From Alteromonas sp. M12 (GTDB taxonomy: Bacteria; Pseudomonadota; Gammaproteobacteria; Enterobacterales; Alteromonadaceae): a stretch of DNA of 64,000 bases. Each line of letters begins with the position of its first letter. Position 1 is the first letter of the stretch. Both the position numbers and the translations under genes were made by a program. The notes beneath the pieces are model-generated. The model was not told where the DNA came from, made no database searches, and was given only the letters and a program-made list of their open reading frames with translations. Where the stretch lies: positions 558,001 through 622,000 of the forward strand of contig NZ_CP144164.1 of assembly GCF_037478005.1 (NCBI RefSeq). The letters are read 5' to 3'. Shown here in pieces: positions 1-8,512 of the stretch.

Positions 1-1811
1 CGCAAGGCTGGAGTGAAGTTGCCCTGACTTTCGTTTATTTGTAACAAACCTTCCATTGCCTGTAAATTATTTATATCTTGCTTCAAAATCGACTGATATA
101 GGTTGCTAGCCCTATCTGTATTAGACATCGCTAAGTTGATTCTGGCTAAACGTAGTTTAACTGCAATATCGCTGGTATTAATACTGAGTAATTTTTCTAG
201 TGTTAGTAGGGCTTCTGGGTAACGCTTTAAGCGACTTTGCACAGTAGCAAGGTTATATAAAGCAGAATAAGACTCTGGGTTTTCTGCTAGAACATTTTGT
301 ATGGCGTCCATTGCTGCAAAATCTTGTCCTTGCATGATCAGCATAGCCGTATTTAGGTTCTTAACGTCCACATCGTTAGGCATTAACTTTTTGAGTGTGG
401 TTAGACTTCGGTCTGCAGAACTAAGCTTCTTTGCATCCATGTTTACCATGCAATGTTCAATTAGGACCTTCTTATTTTCAGGGTAGGCAATCATCAACTT
501 TTCTAATTCAGCCAAAGCGATGTCAGTTTTTCCCCTTGCTATAGCTACCTGAATAGCAAATAGTTTGTATTCCACTTGTTCAGAAAAGTCATCTTCAAGC
601 CTATCTAATAATGCCACAGCCCTATGAGGTTTATGGTTTACCAAATACAGACCGCCTAAAAATAATGACTGGGAAAGATTATTGGTTATTTGTAACTGAT
701 ATTTTTCGAATACGTCTAACGCAGCATCAAAGTCGTAAAGTGCCGAATAGGTTTTAGCTAACAGGTAGGCCGACTGAAACTCACCACCGGAGCGTAAATT
801 GTATTCTGCTAAATCGTCTCTCGCGCTTTGATACTGGCCAAGTAGAAAGGAAACCGTCCCTCTGAGGTATGAAAATGTCGGATACTCATCGATCAAGTAT
901 CTTGGTAAACCATTGAGTCGATTTGCCAATACTTGCATTTGTTTATAACCGTCACTCTGGTTAGCAGTTTTAACCGCTAACCAGTTGCGTGCGAATTGCA
1001 CGTATAAGTCATTGGGAGACTCTACTAATAACTTGTCTGATAAAGAAAATGCTTTATCGAGGTCATTACTGGCAATGTAAGCATCGACGAGGTTACGGGC
1101 GATTGCTGGTTCACGGGGATTGATCTCAAGGGCTCTGTTTAAGAACATGATTGCTTGTTCAATATCACCTTGAGATCGAGCTAGTTGCCCTCTTAAACGC
1201 CAAGTTTCAGCATTTTCTGATGAGATTTTTAAGGCTTTTTCTAATAATTTGTCGACCAGTGAATAGTTTTTTTCGATCAGCGCTATTGTGGCCTGTCCAT
1301 TAATTGAATCAATGTGACCGGCATCAATAGCTAAATTTTGTTGATAAAACTGATTGGAGCATTGGTAATCGCGCAAGTTGATGCAGGCTGTTGCTTTGAA
1401 TATATTCCATTTCATTTGATTTTTTTGCGATAGCCTACCGCTATAGTCGAGCTCTACTAAATATTTATACTTTTTAAGGTTGAGCAGGGTTTCTGCCCAA
1501 TCAGCAAACACTAGGTTAATATCTACATGGGAGCGGATGGCTTCGCCAATCTGTTTTTCTGCATCTTCATATAGTTTGTTTTTTACCAGTAATTTGCTCA
1601 ATAGTACTTTCGCTGATAAATCATTAGGGTTGTCTTGAAGTGCATTTTTAACGTGGATATAGGCTTCTTCATATTGTCCCTGGTCGAAGTTCGAAAGTGC
1701 TTTTTCATAATCAGAGTTATTTGCATTGACAACCTGAGTGAGCGCGCAACCGGCTATCAAAATGATTAATTTAATTTTGTAAAAACGGTACTTCAGGTAA
1801 TTTCTTTTCAT
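1..1811 (-). CDS. PrsT-like TPR-repeat lipoprotein of the PEP-CTERM/XrtA system (3' end outside window)
   Basis: The reverse strand reads without a stop from an ATG at 1811 to the left edge, giving about 603 residues, so the C-terminus is missing. Residues 1-22 form a lipoprotein signal: basic N-terminus, hydrophobic core, lipobox LIAGC with the lipidated Cys at 22. The rest is back-to-back tetratricopeptide-like helices, with recurring patterns such as AxxxxxxALxxxPxxxxA. Long TPR lipoproteins of this kind are known as PrsT in PEP-CTERM/exosortase A gene sets, where they are thought to help exopolysaccharide or protein-sorting complexes. The neighbour at 1958-2878, on the same strand and immediately upstream, has a PEP-CTERM-like tail, which supports the assignment. 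A terminator lies between the two genes, so they are probably separate transcripts. A generic TPR lipoprotein is the alternative. Confidence 0.72.
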   Translation of the reverse strand, partial: MKRNYLKYRFYKIKLIILIAGCALTQVVNANNSDYEKALSNFDQGQYEEAYIHVKNALQDNPNDLSAKVLLSKLLVKNKLYEDAEKQIGEAIRSHVDINLVFADWAETLLNLKKYKYLVELDYSGRLSQKNQMKWNIFKATACINLRDYQCSNQFYQQNLAIDAGHIDSINGQATIALIEKNYSLVDKLLEKALKISSENAETWRLRGQLARSQGDIEQAIMFLNRALEINPREPAIARNLVDAYIASNDLDKAFSLSDKLLVESPNDLYVQFARNWLAVKTANQSDGYKQMQVLANRLNGLPRYLIDEYPTFSYLRGTVSFLLGQYQSARDDLAEYNLRSGGEFQSAYLLAKTYSALYDFDAALDVFEKYQLQITNNLSQSLFLGGLYLVNHKPHRAVALLDRLEDDFSEQVEYKLFAIQVAIARGKTDIALAELEKLMIAYPENKKVLIEHCMVNMDAKKLSSADRSLTTLKKLMPNDVDVKNLNTAMLIMQGQDFAAMDAIQNVLAENPESYSALYNLATVQSRLKRYPEALLTLEKLLSINTSDIAVKLRLARINLAMSNTDRASNLYQSILKQDINNLQAMEGLLQINESQGNFTPAL

Positions 1812-1916
1812 GGGGTCTCTGACGAATCAGGTTGCTATTTATAAGGGAAATACAGGCTTTAATTTACCTCGAAATGGGTTATTTAAAAAGCCACTTTGAT
1901 TAATACTAGATATAAA

Positions 1917-1940
1917 AAAGCCCGCTAATTAACGGGCTTT
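1917..1940 (-). terminator. Rho-independent terminator of the choice-of-anchor A gene
   Basis: Perfect 8-bp stem AAAGCCCG/CGGGCTTT with an 8-nt loop. Read on the minus strand it is followed by a run of T (TTTTTTATA). It lies 17 bp past the stop codon of the upstream minus-strand gene. Confidence 0.85.
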
Positions 1941-1957
1941 GAATTGATATAAAGTGC

Positions 1958-2878
1958 TTAAGATTTGATTCTACGTTTTCTGATCACTAGTAAACCCGAA
2001 AGTAACATCAAACCAAATAAAGAAGGTTCTGCTATCTGCGTTGATGTTGGAGGGGTATAATTGAATGTATAATTATGGAATTCTCGAGCACCAGTGTATG
2101 ACACAGCAGCAAATGAGCCATCAAAAGATGCGCCGCCACTTGTATCTGCATATGGCGCTAAAACAGAACCTTTAGATGCTAAACTATTAAAATCGATATT
2201 AGTTGCTTCAAAGAAATTCCAAACAATATTAGAAAATGCTGTGTCGCCATTAAAACCGTTGTTAAGGTTAACACCGCCACCGATATTAATATCAGTTCCA
2301 GACACATTAATGATAACCGTTTCAGCGCTTCCCCAATTCATTGATAAGTTGCTGTTTTGGGCAAAAACATCGGCAGCAGACACATCAAAAATTGCCAAGT
2401 CTCCTGAGCCAGTATAATCAAAATTACCACTTGAAAAACTACCTGTGCTTGTGAGACCAGCGAAATAGGCTGTATCAGCGTACAACTCAGCTTGGATGTC
2501 AGCAACGGTCAATGATGAATCATGTATTAACTGGCCGTCATTTCCATCGTTCAACTCTACGGCGGTACCGTTTAAATCACCACCATAAACCAAATTATTA
2601 TCACGTAATACACGCACGCGACTCGCGTTGATATCGCCAACAATAGTTACCGCATCAATAGCTGTGTCGGTATTGGTTAGTCTGCTACCAAATTCTACTG
2701 GATTAGATGAATTCAAATCACCACCAATAAACGTTTGTCCTTGGACATCTCCGCCATTGAAATTATAGTCGCCAAGCAATAAAAGATTATATTTGCCAAT
2801 AGTGCCACTGGTTGCAGTGGCTGCGCCCGATATAGAGGCTAGTAATGCAAATGCGAATAATGATTTTACCAATTTCAA
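1958..2878 (-). CDS. Choice-of-anchor A family protein with PEP-CTERM-like sorting tail
   Basis: Secreted protein of about 306 residues. A TTG at 2878 is the best start: it sits behind a strong GGAAGAAG ribosome site and directly begins a signal peptide (KLVKSLFAFALLASISGAATA). An ATG at 2938 would add 20 residues that do not look like an export signal. The mature part opens with a KYNLLLLGDYNFNGGDVQG-type motif typical of choice-of-anchor A domains and is rich in Gly, Asn and beta-prone repeats. The C-terminus has AEPS, a hydrophobic stretch and the basic end RKRRIKS. This fits a PEP-CTERM signal recognised by exosortase A, though the first Pro of the usual PEP is Ala. No exosortase gene is in the window. 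The ligand or role of the exported domain is not evident. Confidence 0.75.
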   Translation of the reverse strand: MKLVKSLFAFALLASISGAATATSGTIGKYNLLLLGDYNFNGGDVQGQTFIGGDLNSSNPVEFGSRLTNTDTAIDAVTIVGDINASRVRVLRDNNLVYGGDLNGTAVELNDGNDGQLIHDSSLTVADIQAELYADTAYFAGLTSTGSFSSGNFDYTGSGDLAIFDVSAADVFAQNSNLSMNWGSAETVIINVSGTDINIGGGVNLNNGFNGDTAFSNIVWNFFEATNIDFNSLASKGSVLAPYADTSGGASFDGSFAAVSYTGAREFHNYTFNYTPPTSTQIAEPSLFGLMLLSGLLVIRKRRIKS

Positions 2879-3157
2879 TCTACTTCTTCCTATAACTAAA
2901 ATATGAATATTTACGCCATACAGACATGTTTCGTACAATTCAAAGCTTAAAGCCTACCTGAGTATTCCGTTCTCAATCTTTAAGCAATAAACAAGCCGAA
3001 GTTTAAGTCTTTGTATTTTATAAAAAATAACTCCATTTAACTGGCCTTCCTGAGTAAAGTGTAAAAAAATCAGACTCGGAGTCGCTTTACGCCAGAAAAT
3101 TCGCGCATAATATAACATATTATCAACTAGCGAGTTACTCAGATAAGCCGAATTTAG

Positions 3158-4096
3158 TTATACTTTAGTAAGGTTGCCCTCACCTTTATCAGATTCTGGC
3201 TTCAAAACTAAAATGTCACAGGGCATTGCTTCTGTTAGGGTCATTGCGGTGTCACCAAAGATCTTATCCATAAAATGTTTATCTTCATTATTACCAATAA
3301 CGGCTACTTCAGCATTCAAACGCGCGGCTTTTTCAGGCAAAACTTCATCTGGAATACCTTCGATAGAATGAAGAACATCATTAGCAAGGGAATATTCTTT
3401 AATATAAAGCTCTAACTTTTCTTGATGTTTTTGTTTCAACGTCGCCTCTCGTTTAAAGCCTCGCTGACTATTATAATCGATGTGAAGTGTGCCTATTTCG
3501 CCATCATAACAATCAATAACATGCATTTGCCCACCGATAGCCTGGGCCAGTTTATCGCTGACGGCTAAAATCCTACGATTCAGTAAATGATTATCGAAAT
3601 CATCGTCTTTCATATCAACACAAGCTAAAACCTCGAGTTGTTTGTCCCACAATCTTGGCTTAACCATCCAAATAGGAAGAGGACAGTTAGCAACGAAATA
3701 GTGATCCAGTCCACTGGTAAACAATCGTTTAAAATCACTTTGCAGATAAGGTGCCTTCAAGACTAAATTAAATGTTGTTTGAGTTAATAAATTCGCTACG
3801 GCTAGAGAAGGTTTCTGCTGCCATGACAAAACAATATCTTCAACAAATTCACTTGCTTCCCATTTTTCCAATATATTTTTAATTGAATTTTGATGATTAA
3901 CCACAACCTTGTTCAGGTCATCTGCTAAGTTGAGATTGGCTTTAGGGTAGAAATAATTGTGCAGGGAAACGAACACCGTCATTTTGCCAGAATAGGCCCT
4001 GCACAAACGAGTAGCTCTAGCCAAAGGTATAGACGGATCTTCATCTGCTTGCAGTACGACTAAAATATGATTAAAGGGGCTGATTTCCATGTTCAT
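3158..4096 (-). CDS. uspE: UspE-like tandem universal stress protein
   Basis: The 312-residue protein matches the length of E. coli UspE (about 316). It has two universal stress protein folds in tandem, roughly residues 8-146 and 150-304. Each starts with a beta strand of the type HILVVLQADED or LEVLACVDMKDDD and ends near a Pro-Cys strand (NCPLPIWMVKP, MPCDILVLKP). Before the last strand is a GNNEDKHFMDKIFGDTAM segment, resembling the nucleotide-contacting loop of USP proteins. UspE proteins are cytoplasmic and linked to stress survival and motility or aggregation. The ATG at 4096 follows an AAGAAGG ribosome site. It appears monocistronic, read away from the ECF sigma operon. Whether it binds ATP cannot be told from sequence. 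Confidence 0.82.
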   Translation of the reverse strand: MNMEISPFNHILVVLQADEDPSIPLARATRLCRAYSGKMTVFVSLHNYFYPKANLNLADDLNKVVVNHQNSIKNILEKWEASEFVEDIVLSWQQKPSLAVANLLTQTTFNLVLKAPYLQSDFKRLFTSGLDHYFVANCPLPIWMVKPRLWDKQLEVLACVDMKDDDFDNHLLNRRILAVSDKLAQAIGGQMHVIDCYDGEIGTLHIDYNSQRGFKREATLKQKHQEKLELYIKEYSLANDVLHSIEGIPDEVLPEKAARLNAEVAVIGNNEDKHFMDKIFGDTAMTLTEAMPCDILVLKPESDKGEGNLTKV

Positions 4097-4604
4097 TATT
4101 GTTTTACCTTCTTACCCTAATTAGTTGAACTAAAATTGTAGACGACTATTTAGCCAATGGTTAGAAAATAAATCTATGAGCAACAAATACCTATGAGGTA
4201 TTGCTCAACCTACGAACGATTGATTTTAGTACTAAATTAAGCCAACATAAGCCGTATAAAAGACTCTTTCACGCTAAGTGTGTCGCTGCTGTTTCGCCCT
4301 TTAACTGCAGCTACCTTATTTGTTGGTTTTCCCACTTCTTTAAATTAGTTTTGGTATTTTAACTTCCCCCTTAGTGGCTTGAAGCCTATTAGGATGTGGA
4401 CAGCGGGGAAGTCATTGTTTTCACTGCGCTTACGTGGCGTTGGATGATACTGTTTTATTATTTTTTTACGTTGATAAGTGAGGAAATATCAGACACTTAT
4501 AGTATGAAATACAAATAATGCTGAAATATAATTTTGGCGGTTTAAACCTTTCTGATCTACTCTGCGACTAACTCTTCAACACAATATAAAAAACGACAAG
4601 CATA
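4097..4604. other. Intergenic region upstream of uspE and the ECF sigma gene
   Basis: About 508 bp with no convincing gene. It must contain divergent promoters. An inverted repeat ACTTCCCC (4372-4379) / GGGGAAGT (4405-4412) brackets 25 bp and could form a long hairpin. At 4544-4550 and 4565-4570 the sequence AAACCTT ... CGACTA with a 14-bp gap loosely resembles the -35/-10 pair of ECF promoters. That would suit autoregulation of the downstream sigma gene, but the spacing is short and I give it low weight. Confidence 0.4.
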
Positions 4605-5171
4605 TTGAATACACAAGGAAATGTTGTTTCTGCTCAACGCGCATTCGAAGATAAGTCTGAGCGGGATTTAATTAAAGCAGTACAACAGGGCGATAAAAAA
4701 GCATATCAAACCCTATATCAAACCTATATTGGTCAGGTATATGGTCTGTGCTTTCGGCTTACTAGTGATAAGTCGTTAGCAGAAGATGCCGCTCAAGAAG
4801 TGTTCATTCAACTGTGGCGAAAAATGGGTAATTATAAAGGAGACAGTAAGTTCTCCACTTGGTTACATACAGTAACTTCAAACATTACCATTTCTTATTT
4901 GCGTAAGCAGCGAGGTTGGGTGAAACGTATGTTCAATATTGAAGATTCAGAGGCAAATTTTTATGCTGCGGAGCAATCCACTGATCTAAGTGAATTAGAA
5001 CGTCATGTCGCCAGATTGCCCGAACGAGCGCGGATTGTTTTTGTGTTGCATGCAATAGAAGGTTACCGCCACGAAGATATTGCTAGCATGATGAATATGG
5101 CGGTTGGCTCCAGTAAAGCACAGTTTCACCGTGCCAAGCAGTTGTTAAAGGAGTGGATGGGTTATGAGTAA
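4605..5171 (+). CDS. ECF-type RNA polymerase sigma factor
   Basis: 188 residues. Region 2 runs from about residue 28 to 95, with the core-binding/-10 signature DAAQEVFIQLWRKM, then FSTWLHTVTSNITISYLRKQR. Region 4 occupies about 125-186, with LPERARIVFVLHAIEGYRHEDIA and a helix-turn-helix ending in AQFHRAKQLLKEW. This is the sigma2-sigma4 architecture of extracytoplasmic-function factors. TTG at 4605 is the only reasonable start codon and lacks a strong ribosome site. The stop overlaps the next gene by 8 bp, so translation is probably coupled to the putative anti-sigma protein. The regulon probably includes this operon, but no consensus can be proved. Confidence 0.88.
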   Translation: MNTQGNVVSAQRAFEDKSERDLIKAVQQGDKKAYQTLYQTYIGQVYGLCFRLTSDKSLAEDAAQEVFIQLWRKMGNYKGDSKFSTWLHTVTSNITISYLRKQRGWVKRMFNIEDSEANFYAAEQSTDLSELERHVARLPERARIVFVLHAIEGYRHEDIASMMNMAVGSSKAQFHRAKQLLKEWMGYE

Positions 5172-5670
5172 TATGAATTTTGAAAAAGATTTACGAGCGC
5201 AAATAGATGCTCTGAGTAACGAAAAACAACCTGAAAGAGATCTGTGGGCTGGGATTGAAATAGCGCTAGCCGAAGAACCTGCGCCTCTTGAGCAAGTTCA
5301 AAAACGTAAAAGTGAGTCGAGCTTCAAGGTGATTGCTATTGCAGCTTCTTTCGCGCTTGTTTGTGTTCTTAGTTGGTTCTCTCTAAACCCCACATCTGAG
5401 CAAATGACGGGGCAAGATCTAGTCGCAGCATTAAGTAGTCAGCATAAAATGCAAAAAGATGCGTTATTGGTGAAATTTCAAGATCAGCCTGCGTTGACGG
5501 AAAATTGGCAAAAGCAATTAACGGAGTTGGATGAAGCAGCTGATGCTATCAAGGCTGCTTTGAAGCACGATTCAAACAATATTGCACTGTTGAAAATGCT
5601 GCAAAACGTGCATCAACAGCAAATTGATTTAATTGAACGAGTTCATGCTCCTAAGTGGAGACAAATTTGA
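5164..5670 (+). CDS. Putative anti-sigma factor, single-pass membrane protein
   Basis: 168 residues: a cytoplasmic, charged N-terminal part (1-50), one membrane span at about 52-72 (FKVIAIAASFALVCVLSWF), and a periplasmic helical part rich in Gln, Lys and Leu. There is no zinc-binding HxxxCxxC motif, so it is not a classical ZAS anti-sigma factor. The assignment rests on the topology and on the 8-bp overlap with the ECF sigma gene. The C-terminal part could sense periplasmic conditions. It is followed closely by an exported DUF4097 protein, possibly part of the same pathway. Confidence 0.6.
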   Translation: MSNMNFEKDLRAQIDALSNEKQPERDLWAGIEIALAEEPAPLEQVQKRKSESSFKVIAIAASFALVCVLSWFSLNPTSEQMTGQDLVAALSSQHKMQKDALLVKFQDQPALTENWQKQLTELDEAADAIKAALKHDSNNIALLKMLQNVHQQQIDLIERVHAPKWRQI

Positions 5671-5759
5671 TGGAACTGCAACAAGATAGCACTCGCACCG
5701 CGTTGCAGTACTGCAAGAATCATCACTGCCAGTCAGTGGATGTAAATAAGGGTATTAGA

Positions 5760-6710
5760 ATGAAACAAATATTGTTTAGTGTTGGTTTTTGCTTGATAAG
5801 CTCTTTTACCTTCGCCGGTGAGAAAGTTGATCAAACGCTAAAAGCCGATAACAACGGTTATGTACAAATTGAACACCTCGGAGGCTATGCCAACATAAAA
5901 GGCTGGTCGAAGAATGAGGTACGAGTCGTGGGTGAATTAGGTGACCGTACAGAGAAGTTTATTTTTGAGCGTGATGGCAATGAAGTCATTATTAAAGTGA
6001 AGGTTAAAAATAACAAAGGTACTTGGAGTTGGGGGTCAGAAGATGGTGATGATCTGGAAATTTACGTGCCATTAGATAGCCATATAAATTATAACTCCAC
6101 AAATGCCAATGTAGAGGTTACACAAGTACGCGGAAGTGCTGATATAGATACCGTAAATGGGAATATTGAAGTCACAAATCTCTCTGGTAGGTTACGTATT
6201 GAAGCCGTTAATGGCGATGTTACGGCTCGATCACTGCAGGGCAATATTAAAATTCAAACTGTAAATGGCGATATTAAAGACAGTGACTCTACAGCAAGTG
6301 AAGCTGCATACGAATCGGTTAATGGAGATATTGACGTTGTTGTTTCAAGTCCGGAAGTAAAAGCGGAAACCGTCAATGGGGATATTGAGTTAACATTAGG
6401 AAAGGTTGAGCACCTGAACTTGAACACGGTAAATGGTAGTGTGCAAGCGAGCATGGCGTTAGCGTCTCAAGGAGATGTTCGGGCTACCAGTGTTGGTGGT
6501 GGCATCAGTCTATATTTTCAGCCAGATGTTTCCGCGCGCTTTGATTTACAAGGTCATGCCGGTGGTCGGATTATTAACAAAATTACCCAAGATAAAGAAC
6601 ATAAAGCCAAATATGGGCCTAGTCGCTGGCTTGAATTTTCCCATAACGGCGGAAACGGTCAAGTTAAGGTGTCTACCGTCAGCGGCAGAATTAAAGTCGA
6701 CAAAAAATAA
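5760..6710 (+). CDS. Exported DUF4097-family beta-strand repeat protein
   Basis: I choose the ATG at 5760 because AAGGG lies 7 bp upstream and the following residues are a signal peptide (MKQILFSVGFCLISSFTFAG). That leaves about 316 residues. A longer frame opens upstream, with an ATG at 5670 coupled to the previous stop, but it would put 30 polar residues before the signal. The body carries at least six repeats of the form xVNGDIxV spaced about 18-21 residues apart, for example TVNGNIEV, AVNGDVTA, TVNGDIKD, SVNGDIDV and TVNGDIEL. This is the pattern of DUF4097 right-handed beta-helix-like proteins. Function is unknown. Such proteins are often encoded beside sigma/anti-sigma pairs, as here. 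Confidence 0.8.
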   Translation: MKQILFSVGFCLISSFTFAGEKVDQTLKADNNGYVQIEHLGGYANIKGWSKNEVRVVGELGDRTEKFIFERDGNEVIIKVKVKNNKGTWSWGSEDGDDLEIYVPLDSHINYNSTNANVEVTQVRGSADIDTVNGNIEVTNLSGRLRIEAVNGDVTARSLQGNIKIQTVNGDIKDSDSTASEAAYESVNGDIDVVVSSPEVKAETVNGDIELTLGKVEHLNLNTVNGSVQASMALASQGDVRATSVGGGISLYFQPDVSARFDLQGHAGGRIINKITQDKEHKAKYGPSRWLEFSHNGGNGQVKVSTVSGRIKVDKK

Positions 6711-6722
6711 TAAACATACTAA

Positions 6723-6958
6723 ACCTGTAGTCGGTGGCTTTAGCCCCGAGATGGATGGGTTAAACCCTGAGAGGAACCCATGGCCTGAAGACCATGCTAC
6801 AACCCCGAAATTGGATTGGGAAACCCCCGAGATGAACCCATGGCCTAAAGGCCATGCTACAACTGTAGTCGGGGCTTTAGCCCCGAGATGATTCCCAATT
6901 AAACGCATCCTGTAGTCGGTGGCTTTAGCCCCGAGGAGATTCCCAATTAAACGAATCA
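6723..6958. repeat. Cluster of REP-like GTAG-hairpin elements upstream of dnaB
   Basis: Three forward elements of the form GTAGTCGG(T/G)GGCTTTAGCCCCGA occur near 6728, 6865 and 6912. A reverse-orientation element, GTAGCATGGCCTTTAGGCCA read on the minus strand, lies near 6840-6860, and a diverged copy near 6780-6812. Each has a GTAG tetranucleotide followed by a GC-rich imperfect palindrome, the layout of REP sequences mobilised by RAYT transposases. Head-to-head pairs resemble BIMEs. Two overlapping frames open through this cluster, but they follow the repeats and are not genes. Confidence 0.75.
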
Positions 6959-7040
6959 ACAACCTCCCTGTACCGCCGAAAAGAATTCGCCAATCGATTC
7001 CAACAAATCCTGATTTGCTGATAAATTTTCACAATACACT

Positions 7041-7069
7041 TTGATGCAGTATCAAACTTAGCGCATAAT
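7041..7069 (+). promoter_or_regulatory. Sigma-70 promoter of dnaB
   Basis: TTGATG at 7041-7046 and CATAAT at 7064-7069 with an ideal 17-bp spacer, ending 33 bp before the dnaB GTG start. Matches to consensus are 4/6 and 5/6. Confidence 0.6.
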
Positions 7070-7102
7070 ACTCGGCCCATTGTTAAAAGATTTAAGAGTG
7101 TT

Positions 7103-8491
7103 GTGAAAGCCGTTCCGGATAAAAACAGAGACGATAAAGTTGAGAAACTGAAAATCCCGCCGCATTCCATGGAAGCTGAGCAATCAGTGCTTGGGAGTAT
7201 GTTAATTGCTCCCGATTCTTGGGACAAAGTAGCGGAAGTCGTTGTTGAAGAAGACTTTTATAACCGTTCGCACCGTACTATTTTCCGCGCAATTGTTCGT
7301 TTGTTATCTGCTAACCAACCTGTTGATATCATCACAGTTTCTGAAGAGTTAGAGAATCACGATGAATTGGAAGAAGCCGGTGGCTTCACGTATTTAGGCG
7401 AACTAGCTCAGAACACGCCAAGTGCAGCTAACGTAGTGGCCTACGCAGAAATCATTAAAGAACGTGCTATCACACGGGAGCTTATTGGTGTTGCACATTC
7501 TATCGCTGATGTTGGGTATAATCCTGAAGGCAGAGATAGTAGTGAGATCCTCGATCTTGCCGAGACACAGGTTTTCCAAATCGCTGAAAAGCGAATGGGT
7601 AGTAATGAAGGGCCCAAAGATGTTGAGTCTGTATTAGGTAAGACAATAGATCGTCTTGAAGCCTTAATCAAAACCAACAAAGAAGTGACTGGGGTGTCTA
7701 CCGGCTATACCGATCTAGATAAAAAAACCAGTGGGTTGCAGGGTTCGGACCTTATTATTGTGGCAGCTCGTCCTTCCATGGGGAAAACAACTTTTGCCAT
7801 GAACTTGTGCGAAAATGCCATGTTATTGGAAGAGAAACCGGTATTAGTGTTTTCCCTAGAAATGCCGGCCGAGCAAATTATGATGAGGATGCTCGCCTCT
7901 TTGAGTCGGGTCGACCAGACCAAAATCCGTACCGCTCAGTTAGACGATGAAGACTGGGCACGTATTTCCAACACAATGGCTATGTTGAAAGACAAAGATA
8001 ATCTGTTTGTTGATGATTCATCTGGCCTAACACCTATGGAAGTGCGTACTCGAGCCCGTAAGTTAGCGCGTGAGCGTGGTGGTATCAGTATGATCATGAT
8101 TGATTACCTGCAGCTAATGCGAGTGCCATCATTAAGTGATAACCGTACCTTAGAGATAGCCGAAATATCCCGTTCATTAAAGGCATTGGCAAAAGAGTTA
8201 AATGTGCCTGTTGTGGCTTTGTCACAGTTAAACCGGAGTTTGGAACAACGGGCTGATAAACGTCCGATAAACTCAGACTTACGTGAATCTGGTTCTATCG
8301 AGCAGGATGCCGATTTGATTATGTTTATCTATCGAGACGAAGTTTATAATGAAAATACTGATCTTAAGGGGATTTCGGAAATAATCTTAGGAAAACAACG
8401 GAATGGTCCTATTGGTACGGTACGTCTTACATTCCAAGGTCAATTTTCCCGCTTTGACAATTATGCTGGTCCCGCTTATTCCGACGAATAA
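7103..8491 (+). CDS. dnaB: Replicative DNA helicase DnaB
   Basis: 462 residues, near the 471 of E. coli DnaB. The N-terminal primase-binding domain starts at PPHSMEAEQSVLGSML. The RecA-like helicase domain carries Walker A ARPSMGKTTFAMN (about residue 230), the MIMIDYLQLM Walker B, and motif H4 with LRESGSIEQDAD and KQRNGPIGTVRLTFQG near the end. It is the hexameric 5'-3' helicase of the replication fork. The start is GTG at 7103 with AAGAG 5 bp upstream. No intein interrupts it. REP-type repeat arrays lie on both sides, so it is probably transcribed alone from the promoter at 7041-7069. Confidence 0.97.
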   Translation: MKAVPDKNRDDKVEKLKIPPHSMEAEQSVLGSMLIAPDSWDKVAEVVVEEDFYNRSHRTIFRAIVRLLSANQPVDIITVSEELENHDELEEAGGFTYLGELAQNTPSAANVVAYAEIIKERAITRELIGVAHSIADVGYNPEGRDSSEILDLAETQVFQIAEKRMGSNEGPKDVESVLGKTIDRLEALIKTNKEVTGVSTGYTDLDKKTSGLQGSDLIIVAARPSMGKTTFAMNLCENAMLLEEKPVLVFSLEMPAEQIMMRMLASLSRVDQTKIRTAQLDDEDWARISNTMAMLKDKDNLFVDDSSGLTPMEVRTRARKLARERGGISMIMIDYLQLMRVPSLSDNRTLEIAEISRSLKALAKELNVPVVALSQLNRSLEQRADKRPINSDLRESGSIEQDADLIMFIYRDEVYNENTDLKGISEIILGKQRNGPIGTVRLTFQGQFSRFDNYAGPAYSDE

Positions 8492-8512
8492 TGTGAGCTT
8501 AAATTGTTTTCA

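Noticed and set aside
5655-5759. Extended N-terminus of the DUF4097 protein
   Set aside because: It would put 30-35 polar residues before an obvious signal peptide; ATG 5760 has its own ribosome site. An ATG at 5670 coupled to the anti-sigma stop remains possible.
6475-6962. Two 138-codon frames (one per strand) across the end of the DUF4097 gene and the REP cluster
   Set aside because: They are made of repeat translations and run through a real gene in another frame. No ribosome site or domain.
7041-7055. TTGAT-GCAGT-ATCAA upstream of dnaB as an FNR box
   Set aside because: The arms are right but the gap is five bases, not four. TTGATG also serves as a good -35 box here.
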